A stretch of DNA of 47,019 nucleotides from Palsa-459 sp035937595 (GCA_035937595.1 DASZHS010000067.1:1-47019); one strand, 5' to 3'; positions 23,548 through 32,126 are shown, counted from the first letter of the stretch. Program-made: numbers and translations. The notes: generated by a model from the sequence alone, not told the origin.

Positions 23548-25647
23548 TTGGTCGCCGTCGCCGCGCTGGCCAGCGTCCTGATGGTGCCAGCCGCCGCGCT
23601 CGGGGCTGGGGCGCCAAGGATCTCCTCGCTCAGGGCCTCGCCCGCGACGTTGAGCGGCGCGGGCGGGACGGTCCACGTCACCGGCGACGTCTCGGGAGGC
23701 ACGGCCGAGTGCAAGCTCACCGTGAGACCGTCGCTCGCGGGGTTCCCGCATAGGTTCACGTGTGGCAGGAAGCCGCTGTACCTCAACGTACGTGTCGGCG
23801 CGAATCCCGGTGCTCCCCGGGTGTACGCCCTCAGTCTCTCCGCGACCCGCGGCGCCAAGAGCGCATCGAAGACGATAGGAATCCGCCAGGCGCGCGCGGT
23901 GCCGAGGCTCTCGTGGAGCTCGACATCGGCCGATCCGCTGCACGGTCAGCCCCTCTCCGTCTCCTGCGGATCGCCGAGCTTCTGTATGGCGGCGGACAGC
24001 TTCGGGAACGTGTTGAGCTACAACGGGACGAGCTGGACCGGACCGACACAGCTGCTGAACCTCCCAGATGACGCGTACGCCAACTTCACCTCGATCTCGT
24101 GCCCGTCGTCGTCGTTCTGCCTCGCGGTCACCAACGGGGGCGAGTCCGTGGTCTATGACGGGACGTGGGGGACGCCGGATCAGGTCATCACCGCCGGGGG
24201 ATTCGTCTCGGTGTCCTGCGCCGCGTCGACGTACTGCGTTGCCATCGACCGGAACGGCAACTATCGAGTATTCGACGGCACCGGATGGACCGCCCCGGTG
24301 AGCGTCGATGCAAACGAGTACCCATCATCCGTCGTGTGTCCGGCGGTCGATTCATGCCTGGCCGTCGACCAGCAGGGCTACTACACAACCTTCAACGGGA
24401 CTTCCTGGACGCCACAGACCCACATTCCGAACGCCGGCGCCCTTTCGGGGCTTTCTTGCTCATCCGCGTCGTTCTGCGCGGCCGTGAGCTCCGGACAGCA
24501 GGTCGAGTTCTACGACGGCTCCTCGTGGAGCACGCCAGGAAACTTTGACAATGGCAACAGCGTCACGTCGGTGAGCTGCCCGGTCGCCGGCACGTGTGTC
24601 GCGGTGGACTCCGTTGGCAACGCGTTCAACTACTCCGCAGGCTCGTGGAGCAGCGCCACGGTGATCGACGCCGGAGAGTCGATCACTGCAGTGTCCTGTG
24701 CGACGTCGGGCAGCTCGTGCGTGGCCATCGACCCGTCTGGGAACCTGCTCGCCTTACGGAGTGGTACGTGGAGCACAGCGCACCTGGACCCAACCTCCGG
24801 TCCGCTCACGTCGGTCGCATGCGCTTCTGCTACGTACTGCACCGCCGTCGACGAGGTAGGCGCCGCTTTGACCTACAACGGAACCTCCTGGTCCAAGCCT
24901 GACGTGGTCGATCCCGGCGGCTACTTCGACGCGATCGCCTGCGGGTTGCCAGACTTCTGCGTCGCCGTGGACGGCGAAGGCAACGCATTCACGGTCCACG
25001 GCACAACTTGGGGCACCAAGGTGAACGTCGACACCACACGCCGGCTGCTCGCGATCTCGTGCACGACGGTTCAGTTCTGTGTGGCAGTGGATAACAACGG
25101 CAACGCCGCTGTCGACCGTGCAGGCTCCTGGCAACTCAGCGCGACCCCCGAGAATCTGCTCGGGAGTACCTTGACCACGATTTCGTGTGTCTCGCCCACC
25201 TTCTGTCTCGCCTCCAACGGCCTGGACGCACTGATCTTCAATGGCACGAGCTGGACCGAGCCCAAGGCGATCAGCACGACCGCTGGCAAGTACTTGATCA
25301 ACCAGGTCGTGTGCGAGAGCAAGACGTGGTGCATCGCAGCCGGGTCCTTGGACAACGACCCCACCCACAACGACGCCCTCGACTTCCTGTACAACGGCAC
25401 CCATTGGAGCGGACCGATGGAGGTGAAGGGGGCGAACAGTCTCGGCTTCTCGGCGATCTCGTGTCCCCAGGTCGACGCGTGCCGAGCGATCGACTCGTAC
25501 ACCGGGGGCGCCTTTACGTTCGACGGTGCAGCGTGGAGCTCCCCCACGCAAGTTGACACCACCTACGGACTGGTCGACGTCTCGTGTCCAACCCTCGTGT
25601 TCTGCGCGGGAGTCGACGATCTCGGCAACGCCTACATCGGCAAGTGA
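23548..25647 (+). CDS. Large secreted protein with about 14 Cys-paired 40-residue repeats
   Basis: About 699 residues. After a signal-like core (VAVAALASVLMVPAAALGAGA) and a beta domain of about 100 residues come 13 full repeats and one partial. The unit is roughly I-S-C-x5-F-C-x-A-V-D-x-x-G-N-x-x-x-Y-N-G-T-S-W-S-x-P, for example ISCPSSSFCLAV and AVDEVGAALTYNGTSWSKP. Each repeat has two Cys spaced by about six to seven residues, suggesting one disulphide per repeat outside the cell. Repeat length fits propeller blades. The start is uncertain: TTG at 23548 is the only usual start codon, and it leaves no basic n-region; codons just upstream would encode an Arg-rich n-region. Confidence 0.85.
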   Translation: MVAVAALASVLMVPAAALGAGAPRISSLRASPATLSGAGGTVHVTGDVSGGTAECKLTVRPSLAGFPHRFTCGRKPLYLNVRVGANPGAPRVYALSLSATRGAKSASKTIGIRQARAVPRLSWSSTSADPLHGQPLSVSCGSPSFCMAADSFGNVLSYNGTSWTGPTQLLNLPDDAYANFTSISCPSSSFCLAVTNGGESVVYDGTWGTPDQVITAGGFVSVSCAASTYCVAIDRNGNYRVFDGTGWTAPVSVDANEYPSSVVCPAVDSCLAVDQQGYYTTFNGTSWTPQTHIPNAGALSGLSCSSASFCAAVSSGQQVEFYDGSSWSTPGNFDNGNSVTSVSCPVAGTCVAVDSVGNAFNYSAGSWSSATVIDAGESITAVSCATSGSSCVAIDPSGNLLALRSGTWSTAHLDPTSGPLTSVACASATYCTAVDEVGAALTYNGTSWSKPDVVDPGGYFDAIACGLPDFCVAVDGEGNAFTVHGTTWGTKVNVDTTRRLLAISCTTVQFCVAVDNNGNAAVDRAGSWQLSATPENLLGSTLTTISCVSPTFCLASNGLDALIFNGTSWTEPKAISTTAGKYLINQVVCESKTWCIAAGSLDNDPTHNDALDFLYNGTHWSGPMEVKGANSLGFSAISCPQVDACRAIDSYTGGAFTFDGAAWSSPTQVDTTYGLVDVSCPTLVFCAGVDDLGNAYIGK

Positions 25648-25787
25648 CGGTGAGTCCTCGTCGTCCGCACGGCGCTTGGTGAGTTAGTCCAGCACCTGCA
25701 GCGCTCCCGGGTTGCTGACGAGAGGACCTCCACGAGCGCGTCGGGCGGCGACAGACCATCTCGGGCACCCCAACCGCGGTACACGGG

Positions 25788-25860
25788 CACCCCCAACGGG
25801 ATTCGAACCCGTGTTACCGCCTTGAAAGGGCGGCGTCCTTGGCCGCTGGACGATGGGGGC
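25788..25860 (-). tRNA. tRNA-Glu (TTC)
   Basis: The cloverleaf has acceptor GCCCCCA/TGGGGGT (first pair G-T, as in other actinobacterial tRNA-Glu), D-arm beginning GTCC, anticodon stem CCGCC/GGCGG with loop CTTTCAA (anticodon TTC), and T-arm ACGGG-TTCGAAT-CCCGT. CCA is not encoded. Same strand as tRNA-Asp and tRNA-Phe 15 kb to the left. Confidence 0.96.
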
Positions 25861-26232
25861 TTTGCGGCGTCACGCTACCAACGCTCCCCGAAGGGGACCG
25901 CCACGGCCGAGAACTCGCGCTCGCACGCGTCACGCCGCCACGCACTCGTGCCCTGCTTCGGGTGCTTTGGATCCCGCCTGCCCTCGACGACGCTCGAGTC
26001 AAAGCGCGGTCTCCGAAGGAGGTGGGTGTGCCAGACCTCTGAACGAAGCGCGCGGAGACAGAGCGAGCATCGGCACGAACGGTCGGGTTCGTCCCACGGC
26101 GCACGACGCCGACCCAACAGATCCGCAATTCGCGCGCAACAGGGTTCCCACCCGGACACGAGCGTGAAAACCTGCGACCGACCCAGGGCTCGTCCGGTCA
26201 CGCGCCGGCGGACCTGGCCAGGAGATGGATCC
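25861..26232. other. 372-bp region without a recognisable gene
   Basis: Lies between tRNA-Glu and the pilin-like gene. Short frames on both strands have no domain, ribosome site or codon bias. It may contain the promoter of the tRNA (minus strand) and of the pilin-like gene. Confidence 0.4.
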
Positions 26233-26751
26233 TTGACGAAGGTCGAGACACGAGCTGCAGGCAACGGACAGGTGGCGGTCGGCCGCACGGCCATCCGGAG
26301 ACTCCCGGTCTCGCGCAAGGCGACGAACCCTCGTCTCACCCGCGTCGAGAGCGTCGTGCTGCTCGTCCTGCTCGTGGCGCTCTCCATCCTGGTCCTCGTG
26401 GGGGTGAGCGGCGCCACGCGCGCAGGGAGCGCCGCGGCCTGCAGCGCCAACGCGGCCGCCGTGGGGAACGGCCTGGCGGCGCTCAAGGCGGAGAACTCGG
26501 GGGGCCTTCCGACGTCGAGCGCAGGGTGGGAGCGCGCGCTCCTCTACCGAGGCCAGTTCATCGGTGGTCCGTTCCTCCGGTCGTGGCCCAGGAGCCCGGT
26601 CTACGCGATCCGCGTCGCTGGTGTCGGTGCCGCCGAGGACACCGGCGACGCCGTCGTCCCGGGCAATGGCGACGTCCTGGTCATCGTGCTGGCGAGCCAC
26701 CTCGTCTACGACGCCACGACCCACGTCGCGGTGGCCTGCGCGGCGGTGTAG
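26233..26751 (+). CDS. Pilin-like (type IV pseudopilin-like) membrane protein
   Basis: 172 residues from TTG 26233, preceded by AGGAG at 8 nt. A basic N-terminus leads into RLTRVESVVLLVLLVALSIL, a single helix with a Glu at the position of pilin Glu5. After it, ACSANAAAVGNGLAALKAEN and PTSSAGWERALL with PFLRSWP match the body of small prepilin-type proteins of actinobacteria. The residue before the putative cleavage site is Arg rather than Gly, so processing by a prepilin peptidase is uncertain. No pilus assembly genes are adjacent. Confidence 0.6.
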   Translation: MTKVETRAAGNGQVAVGRTAIRRLPVSRKATNPRLTRVESVVLLVLLVALSILVLVGVSGATRAGSAAACSANAAAVGNGLAALKAENSGGLPTSSAGWERALLYRGQFIGGPFLRSWPRSPVYAIRVAGVGAAEDTGDAVVPGNGDVLVIVLASHLVYDATTHVAVACAAV

Positions 26752-26912
26752 GTCGACGACAACGGCGGACGGCGTCTTCGACACCGACCAGGGCCGAGGG
26801 CGCGGGACGATGAGCGATGCGTCGGCCGCCGCGGCCCGGGGGTGGGCATCGCAACGTCGATAGGCTGGTGTGTCCACGCTTGCACGTGTCCCTACGTGCG
26901 AGGAGGTGCGCG

Positions 26913-28283
26913 ATGCGGTTGAGAACGGTGACGTCGATCCTCCTCGCCGCGTTCGTGGTGCTCGGCGCGGCCGGCACCTCGAGCGGCGCGAACCCGCCGA
27001 CCATCCTCAAGCTGACGCTGCCCGAAGCCCAGGCCTTCGCCATCCTCGGCCACGACTGCGGTGGCATCGTCCGGCAGTCCATCGCGACCGGCTTCGACGT
27101 GACCTCGGGCTTCCCGACCGCCGACGTCTTCATGAAGACGACGTGCTCCGCGGGTGGCAAGGGCGGGCACTCCGTCACCTACACCGCCTACGCGACGGCG
27201 GAGTGGGACTTCACCGGCGCGCTCGTGAGCGACGCCGCGCTCGCGGGAGCGCCATCGCCCGATCCCACGGCGACCGCGACGGACGGCAACGGCAACCAGA
27301 CCTACTCGACGGCGACGCCGTCGACCTGCGCCACGCTGAACTGGACGTCGTGCACCTACGCCGCGTACCTCGCGCGCGCCGCGACCTTCGTGCCGGTCCC
27401 GCGCGTGACGGGGCTCTCGGTCACCGTCGGTGCCGCCGCAGGCGGTGAGTCCGTCACCATCTCGGGCACGGGCTTCACCGGCGCCACCGGCGTCGCCTTC
27501 GGCGCCAGGTCCGCCGCCAGCTTCACCGTCGTCGGCGACACGTCCATCACCGCGATCGTGCCCGCGATCCAGCCCGGCCCCGCCAAGGTCTCGGTCACCT
27601 CACCCGGCGGCACGAGCCTGAGCGCACCGGGTGACGTGATCACGTTCTACGACGTCCCGCAGGTCACGAACGTGAGCCCGCGCGCTGGCCCGGCGGGCGG
27701 GGTCAGCACCGTCACGATCACGGGCGCCCACCTCGCCGGTGCGACGTCGATCGACGCGGCGGGCGTCCCGATCGGCTTCACCCCCGTCAACGACACGACG
27801 ATCAGTGCGACGGTGCCCCCGACCGACGAGGCCGACATCGTCCAGCTGACGGTGATCTCGCCGGGCGGCACGAGCGCCGTGGGCACCGCGGACCGCTTCG
27901 TGTACGCGCCGACCAGCTGCACGAGCGCGACCCCGTGCGAGTCGAGCGCGCACTGCGCCAAGCTCAGCGGCTCGGTGAGAGGATCGCTGACGCTGTCGGC
28001 CTGCTCGCCGCGCTCGTCGCGGTACGCCCACGCCAGGTTCACGCTCGCGGGCGCCACGCTGACGTGGTCGTCCAGCGCCAAGACGACGTCGGCGTTCCTC
28101 GGGAGCCCCACAGCGATGGGCCGCGGCGGGTGTGCGGCCGGCCACACCGAGGAGGACCTCTACGGCGTCGTCGACGGCGGGTCGGCCACGATCGCGACGT
28201 TCGGCGACGCGATCCACGCGCGCCTCTGCGTGAGCCCGAGCGGGAGGGCCGTGCTCGTCCCGCACACGACCTTCCACCTGTAG
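26913..28283 (+). CDS. Secreted protein with two IPT/TIG domains
   Basis: 456 residues. ATG 26913 has AGGAGG at 26901-26906; a TAGGCT box at 26861-26866 is a likely -10. A signal peptide (RTVTSILLAAFVVLGAAGT) is followed by a Cys-containing domain, then two Ig-like IPT/TIG domains (about residues 165-245 and 247-330) with GGESVTISGTGFTGATGVAF, VSVTSPGGTS and AGGVSTVTITGAHLAGATSI. The last 120 residues are Cys-rich. Extracellular adhesion or binding is inferred. Confidence 0.85.
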   Translation: MRLRTVTSILLAAFVVLGAAGTSSGANPPTILKLTLPEAQAFAILGHDCGGIVRQSIATGFDVTSGFPTADVFMKTTCSAGGKGGHSVTYTAYATAEWDFTGALVSDAALAGAPSPDPTATATDGNGNQTYSTATPSTCATLNWTSCTYAAYLARAATFVPVPRVTGLSVTVGAAAGGESVTISGTGFTGATGVAFGARSAASFTVVGDTSITAIVPAIQPGPAKVSVTSPGGTSLSAPGDVITFYDVPQVTNVSPRAGPAGGVSTVTITGAHLAGATSIDAAGVPIGFTPVNDTTISATVPPTDEADIVQLTVISPGGTSAVGTADRFVYAPTSCTSATPCESSAHCAKLSGSVRGSLTLSACSPRSSRYAHARFTLAGATLTWSSSAKTTSAFLGSPTAMGRGGCAAGHTEEDLYGVVDGGSATIATFGDAIHARLCVSPSGRAVLVPHTTFHL

Positions 28284-28396
28284 CCGCGCGCGAGGGGGGG
28301 AACCCTGCGGCAGGTCCAGGGGCGGCCCGACCGGTCTCCCGCGGCGCGCGTGGGTACGATCCGGCGGGTGCCTCGCCGAGCTGGCGGGAGGTGGCG

Positions 28397-28882
28397 ATGG
28401 GGCGGGTTGTCCGGATCTCCCTGGTGGGCCTGGCCGCCACGACGATCGCGCTCCTGCCCGTCGCACCGGCGGCGAGCGTCGGACCGCCGATCAGGGCGGG
28501 CCAGCACTTCCTCGGCCTCGTCAACGGGAGCCACCGCGACCCGGTCGTGAAGACCGTCTGTCCTGGCCCCGTCTCGTCGACGAGGACCGGTCCTGTGGCG
28601 GGGAACCAGACGATGTCGGTCGTCCACGTGCGGAAGGGCCACGGCTACACCGGGCTGTTCGACTCGGTCTACGCGTGGTTCCAGCCTGCGACCGCCAAGG
28701 CGACCCCGACGCAGCTGCGCTTCCGGAACTACACGACGCCAAAGCTGATCCCGTCCTCGATCCGGGTGCCGTGCGGCGGGTCCGGGACGGTCGTCTTCAG
28801 CTCGTGTCCCTACCTCGCCCCGTGCGCGGCCGGATGGGTCACGACCAACGTCACGGTCAGGTTCGAGGACATCGCGGTCTGA
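28397..28882 (+). CDS. Small secreted protein, unrecognised
   Basis: 161 residues. ATG 28397 is used because GGGAGG lies 5 nt upstream; a GTG two codons earlier is too close to that site. TACGAT at 28355-28360 could be the -10. The signal peptide is ISLVGLAATTIALLPVAPAA. The mature chain is beta-rich with four Cys (TVCPGP, RVPCGG, SSCPYLAPC) and a motif YTGLFDSVYAWF. Family not recognised. Confidence 0.75.
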   Translation: MGRVVRISLVGLAATTIALLPVAPAASVGPPIRAGQHFLGLVNGSHRDPVVKTVCPGPVSSTRTGPVAGNQTMSVVHVRKGHGYTGLFDSVYAWFQPATAKATPTQLRFRNYTTPKLIPSSIRVPCGGSGTVVFSSCPYLAPCAAGWVTTNVTVRFEDIAV

Positions 28883-28909
28883 GCTGCGGTTCACCGACGC
28901 CGACGGGCG

Positions 28910-29545
28910 TCACCCGAGCCGGACGAGCCACGGGTGCCCAGGGTGCACGCGGTCGAGAGACGAGCGCAGCCAGTCGCGCTGCGGCGCCGACAGCAGGGGC
29001 AGGACACCCTCGAGGTCGGCCTCGTCCTTGGCGCGTGCGGCCTTGGCCTTGAACAGCAGCGCGATCTCCGGGGCGAGGTAGGGGATCCCGTCGACCGAGG
29101 TGCGGACGACCTCGTCGTAGGGGCGTCGGATCGACATGTCGCGTCGGCACCACCATGTGTCGCCGTCGTGGGGGTCCCGGAAGACGTCGAGGTGGTAGAC
29201 GCCGGTCGACGGCTCGCGGAACCAGCTCTGGAAGTGCTCGCCGAACGCCGCGCTGTCGAGCGGCCAGCGCCGGCCGACGCCGTCGTCATTCGACCCGACG
29301 ACGTCGCACTCGTAGTCGGCGAGGGCGACCCGCACCTCGGCGAACCCCGCGGCGGGCACGCCGATCTCGATGTCCTCGTGCTCGCGGGTCTTCGCGCCGC
29401 GGAAGAGATCGAGCGCCCAGCCGGCCACCACGTACCAGCGGGTCCCGACACCCGCCAGCCGCTCGGCGACCTCCCGCGGCGTCCACGGCTGCCACGGCGG
29501 GTCAGGGGCCATCACCTCGCCGGGCTCGACGCGACCTCGCTCCAC
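28910..29545 (-). CDS. Nucleotidyltransferase-fold protein (aminoglycoside adenylyltransferase-like)
   Basis: 211 residues. The segment WYVVAGWALDLFRGAKTREH then EDIEIGV gives the G-W/S and D/E-x-D/E pattern of nucleotidyltransferases of the ANT(2'')/MNT type; the second acidic residue pair is E-D-I-E. Downstream are YHLDVFRDPHDGD and APEIALLFKAKAARAKDEADLEGVLP, typical of DUF-type NTases in actinobacteria. The GTG at 29545 lacks a clear ribosome site, and ATG 29512 is an alternative. Drug modification is not implied. Confidence 0.78.
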   Translation of the reverse strand: MERGRVEPGEVMAPDPPWQPWTPREVAERLAGVGTRWYVVAGWALDLFRGAKTREHEDIEIGVPAAGFAEVRVALADYECDVVGSNDDGVGRRWPLDSAAFGEHFQSWFREPSTGVYHLDVFRDPHDGDTWWCRRDMSIRRPYDEVVRTSVDGIPYLAPEIALLFKAKAARAKDEADLEGVLPLLSAPQRDWLRSSLDRVHPGHPWLVRLG

Positions 29546-29575
29546 CAGACCAGCCTCGGCGACGGCCGTGGCGTG

Positions 29576-30526
29576 CTACAGCCGCACGAGCGGCGGCGAC
29601 GCGGGCTCGGGGGCGACGGCGCGCTCGAGGCCGACCTCGCGGTCGCGCGCGACCTGGGCGAGCTGGAAGTGCAGCACGCCGATCGTGATCGACACCGCGC
29701 CGAGGACGTGGAGCTCGACGAGGAGGACGGGCAGGTGCGTCGCGTACTGGACCACGCCCACGATCCCCTGGGCGACGCCGACGACGAGCAGCCGCTTGGC
29801 GCCCGTCGTCACCCGCGACGCCGCGCCGGTGCGCGAGAGGACGAGGTAGGCGCCGGCCACGATCCCGAGGAACGCGACGGCGCACACCGAGTGCACCCAC
29901 GCCGCGCTGTGCAGCGCAAACGGCAGGCGCCGGGCCACGTCCTGTCCCTGGCTCCCCCCAGAGTGTGGCCCCGAACCGGTCGTCGCCATGCCGGCGAGCA
30001 GCGTGGCCGCGAGTGCGATCCACAGCCACCTCGCGAGCGGCACGGTCCACGGGCAGCGCAGCTCGCGGCGCGCGTCGGGTCCGTAGCGGTGCACAGAGCG
30101 GTGGAAGAGCACGCCGGCGAGCACCACCATCGCGAGGCTCAGGGCCATGTGGCCCGAGACGAGCCACGGGTTGAGCTTCGTGTAGACGACGAGCGCACCG
30201 AGGAGTGCGTCGGCGACGACGCCGCCGACGAGGCCCGACGACAGCCAGGTCAGGTCGCGGCGGCGCGGCGAGCGGAGGAGCGCGGCGAGGAGCGTGACCA
30301 CCGTGAGCACGACGAGGAGCACGGTGACGAGCCGGTTCGCGTCCTCGATCACCGGGTGGACCTGTCCGATGGGCGCGGTCAGCTGGTGCCGGAAGCAGTT
30401 CGGCCAGTCGGGGCAGCCGAGGCCCGAGCCCGTCAGCCGGACGGCGGCGCCCGTCGCGATGATGAGGACCATCGCGACGAAGTTGGCGAGCGCGAGCCTG
30501 CTGAAGGCGCGAGGCGAGAGCGCCAC
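29576..30526 (-). CDS. ctaA: Heme A synthase
   Basis: A 316-residue COX15/CtaA membrane enzyme with eight helices that oxidises heme O to heme A for cytochrome c oxidase. Seen are the extracytoplasmic Cys pair C38-C44 in GLGCPDWPNC, the VIEDANRLVTV helix (the N-R variant as in other actinobacteria), SGHMALSLAMVV and the C-terminal VELHVLGAVSI heme-ligand region. GTG 30526 lies 6 nt behind a TAGGCT box, so the mRNA is probably leaderless. Divergent from ctaB, which supplies its substrate. Confidence 0.95.
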   Translation of the reverse strand: MALSPRAFSRLALANFVAMVLIIATGAAVRLTGSGLGCPDWPNCFRHQLTAPIGQVHPVIEDANRLVTVLLVVLTVVTLLAALLRSPRRRDLTWLSSGLVGGVVADALLGALVVYTKLNPWLVSGHMALSLAMVVLAGVLFHRSVHRYGPDARRELRCPWTVPLARWLWIALAATLLAGMATTGSGPHSGGSQGQDVARRLPFALHSAAWVHSVCAVAFLGIVAGAYLVLSRTGAASRVTTGAKRLLVVGVAQGIVGVVQYATHLPVLLVELHVLGAVSITIGVLHFQLAQVARDREVGLERAVAPEPASPPLVRL

Positions 30527-30532
30527 CCGGCG

Positions 30533-30576
30533 AGCCTACCGAGGCACCGAGAGGTGCCAGGAGGGCTCGGTAGGAT
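30533..30576. promoter_or_regulatory. Divergent ctaA/ctaB promoter region in nested inverted repeats
   Basis: Outer arms CCTACCGAG (30535-30543) and CTCGGTAGG (30566-30574) are perfect inverted repeats; an inner dyad GGCACC-GAGA-GGTGCC (30543-30558) lies between them. The arms contain the -10 boxes of both genes: TAGGCT on the minus strand (30538-30533), 6 nt before the ctaA GTG, and TAGGAT on the plus strand (30571-30576), 7 nt before the ATG at 30584 of ctaB. One regulator bound at the centre could control both genes. Confidence 0.6.
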
Positions 30577-31501
30577 GCGATGGATGGTGACCGAGGCAGC
30601 TGCGTCTCGCACGTCGCTGCGGCGCACCGTCGCGGCGTACGTCGCGCTCACCAAGCCGAGGATCATCGAGCTGCTGCTCGTGACGACGGTCCCGACGATG
30701 ATCGTCGCGGCCAAGGGGGTGCCGCCGATCGGGCTGATCGCCGCGACCGTGGTCGGGGGCACGCTCGCGGCCGGCGGCGCGAACACCTTCAACATGGTGC
30801 TCGACCGCGACATCGACGCGGTGATGAAGCGCACCCAGCACCGACCCCTCGTCACCGGCGAGGTCACCCCGTTCGCCGCGACCGTGTTCGCCGTCGTCCT
30901 CGAGGCCGCGGCGTTCTGCCTCCTCGACCTCACGGTCAACACGCTCTCGGCCGTCCTCGCCGTGTCGGCGACCGCCTTCTACGTCCTCGTCTACACGATG
31001 TGGCTCAAGCGGCGCAGCAGCCAGAACATCGTGATCGGCGGTGCGGCGGGCGCCGCGCCCGTGCTCATCGGCTGGGCCGCGGTCACGGGCTCGCTCACCT
31101 GGACCCCCGTCGTGCTGTTCGCCATCATCTTCATCTGGACGCCCCCGCACTTCTGGGCGCTGGCGGTGCGCTACCGCGACGACTACGAGGCCGCCCACGT
31201 CCCGATGCTCCCCGTCGTCGCCTCGCTGCGCCGCACGACGCTCGAGATCCTCGTCTACACGGTGGTGCTCTGGGCGGCCACGATCCTCTTCGGCGCCGTC
31301 GGGTCGATGGGACCGCTCTACGGCGCCTCGGCGATCGTGCTCGGGGGGCTGTTCACCTGGCTCGCGGCCCGGCTCTACCGAGACGCGCGGGCGGACCGAG
31401 CGAGCGTGGCCAAGGCCATGCGGCTGTTCGGCTTCTCCATCACCTACCTCACGCTGCTCTTCGTGGCGATGGCCGCCGATGTCCTCGTCCGCTCCCACTG
31501 A
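30575..31501 (+). CDS. ctaB: Protoheme IX farnesyltransferase (heme O synthase)
   Basis: A 308-residue UbiA-family membrane prenyltransferase that attaches a farnesyl group to heme B. The first Asp-rich motif is NTFNMVLDRDIDAVMKRTQH followed by RPLVTGE; the second region is YRDDYEAAHVPMLPVV. Also IWTPPHFWALAVRY. ATG 30575 has GGAGGG 9 nt upstream; ATG 30584, three codons later, would be the leaderless start behind TAGGAT. Both are plausible. It overlaps the downstream thioredoxin gene by 23 nt. Confidence 0.96.
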   Translation: MRWMVTEAAASRTSLRRTVAAYVALTKPRIIELLLVTTVPTMIVAAKGVPPIGLIAATVVGGTLAAGGANTFNMVLDRDIDAVMKRTQHRPLVTGEVTPFAATVFAVVLEAAAFCLLDLTVNTLSAVLAVSATAFYVLVYTMWLKRRSSQNIVIGGAAGAAPVLIGWAAVTGSLTWTPVVLFAIIFIWTPPHFWALAVRYRDDYEAAHVPMLPVVASLRRTTLEILVYTVVLWAATILFGAVGSMGPLYGASAIVLGGLFTWLAARLYRDARADRASVAKAMRLFGFSITYLTLLFVAMAADVLVRSH

Positions 31502-32105
31502 GCCGAAGGGCGACCCGGTTCGGGCTTCTGGCGCGCGGCGCCCGCCGCAGCTGCCGATCCTGCTCGGCGTCGCCGCGATCCTGGCCGTCCTGCTCATCGT
31601 CGCGGCCGTCATCTCGCTCCTCGGCCAGGGCTCGCCCGCGACCAAGGGATTGCCCCCGTCGCGGCTCGTGGGCCAGCCCGTGCCCGCGGCCATGGTCGAG
31701 CACCTCCCGCTCGTCGGCAAGGACGGCTCGCTCGGGGTGCCGTGGGGCCACGGCCACGGCGCGGTCCTCCTCTTCTTCGCGAGGTGGTGCTCGGTGTGCC
31801 ACGCCGAGGTCCACCGGCTCGCCCACGAGCTCGGCCTCGGCGACGTCGGCACGGTCCACGTCGTGGGCCTCGACGGCGACGGCGGGCCGAACGGGGCGAG
31901 CATCGCCGCGGGGTTCGTGGCGGCGAGCGGCGTCCGCTTCCCGGTCGCGCTCGACCTCAACCTGCAGGTCGCCTCCGCCCTCGTGCCGGACGGGTTCCCC
32001 GCGACGGTGTTCGTCCGCCCCTCGGGAAGGGTCGCGGCCGTCGACTACGGCGCGATCACGACGATGCAGCTGAGCGCGGGGCTCTCCCAGATCGGCCACG
32101 CCTGA
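31479..32105 (+). CDS. Membrane-anchored TlpA/ResA-like thioredoxin
   Basis: 208 residues. An N-terminal anchor (about residues 24-47, ILLGVAAILAVLLIVAAVI) places the thioredoxin domain outside the membrane. The active site is FFARWCSVCHAEVHRL (CxxC); the cis-Pro region is GFPATVFVRPSGRV. Proteins of this kind reduce apocytochrome c or assist cytochrome oxidase copper-site assembly. The 23-nt overlap with ctaB supports an oxidase- or heme-related role. Confidence 0.85.
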   Translation: MSSSAPTEPKGDPVRASGARRPPQLPILLGVAAILAVLLIVAAVISLLGQGSPATKGLPPSRLVGQPVPAAMVEHLPLVGKDGSLGVPWGHGHGAVLLFFARWCSVCHAEVHRLAHELGLGDVGTVHVVGLDGDGGPNGASIAAGFVAASGVRFPVALDLNLQVASALVPDGFPATVFVRPSGRVAAVDYGAITTMQLSAGLSQIGHA

Positions 32106-32126
32106 GCGTGGACCGGGTGCGCTCGT

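Noticed and set aside
25681..25860. Phage or island attachment site at tRNA-Glu
   Set aside because: No integrase gene and no visible duplicate of the tRNA 3' end within the window.
28355..28550. Leaderless small gene starting at GTG 28368 behind TACGAT
   Set aside because: The frame runs far into the secreted-protein gene without a coupled stop and has shadow composition; TACGAT more likely serves the ATG at 28397.
28910..29545. Functional aminoglycoside-resistance gene
   Set aside because: Only the general nucleotidyltransferase fold is supported; similarity to ANT enzymes does not establish drug modification.
28934..30574. Long plus-strand frame upstream of ctaB, in phase with it
   Set aside because: It is antisense to ctaA and the nucleotidyltransferase; ctaB starts at 30575 or 30584 behind a promoter.
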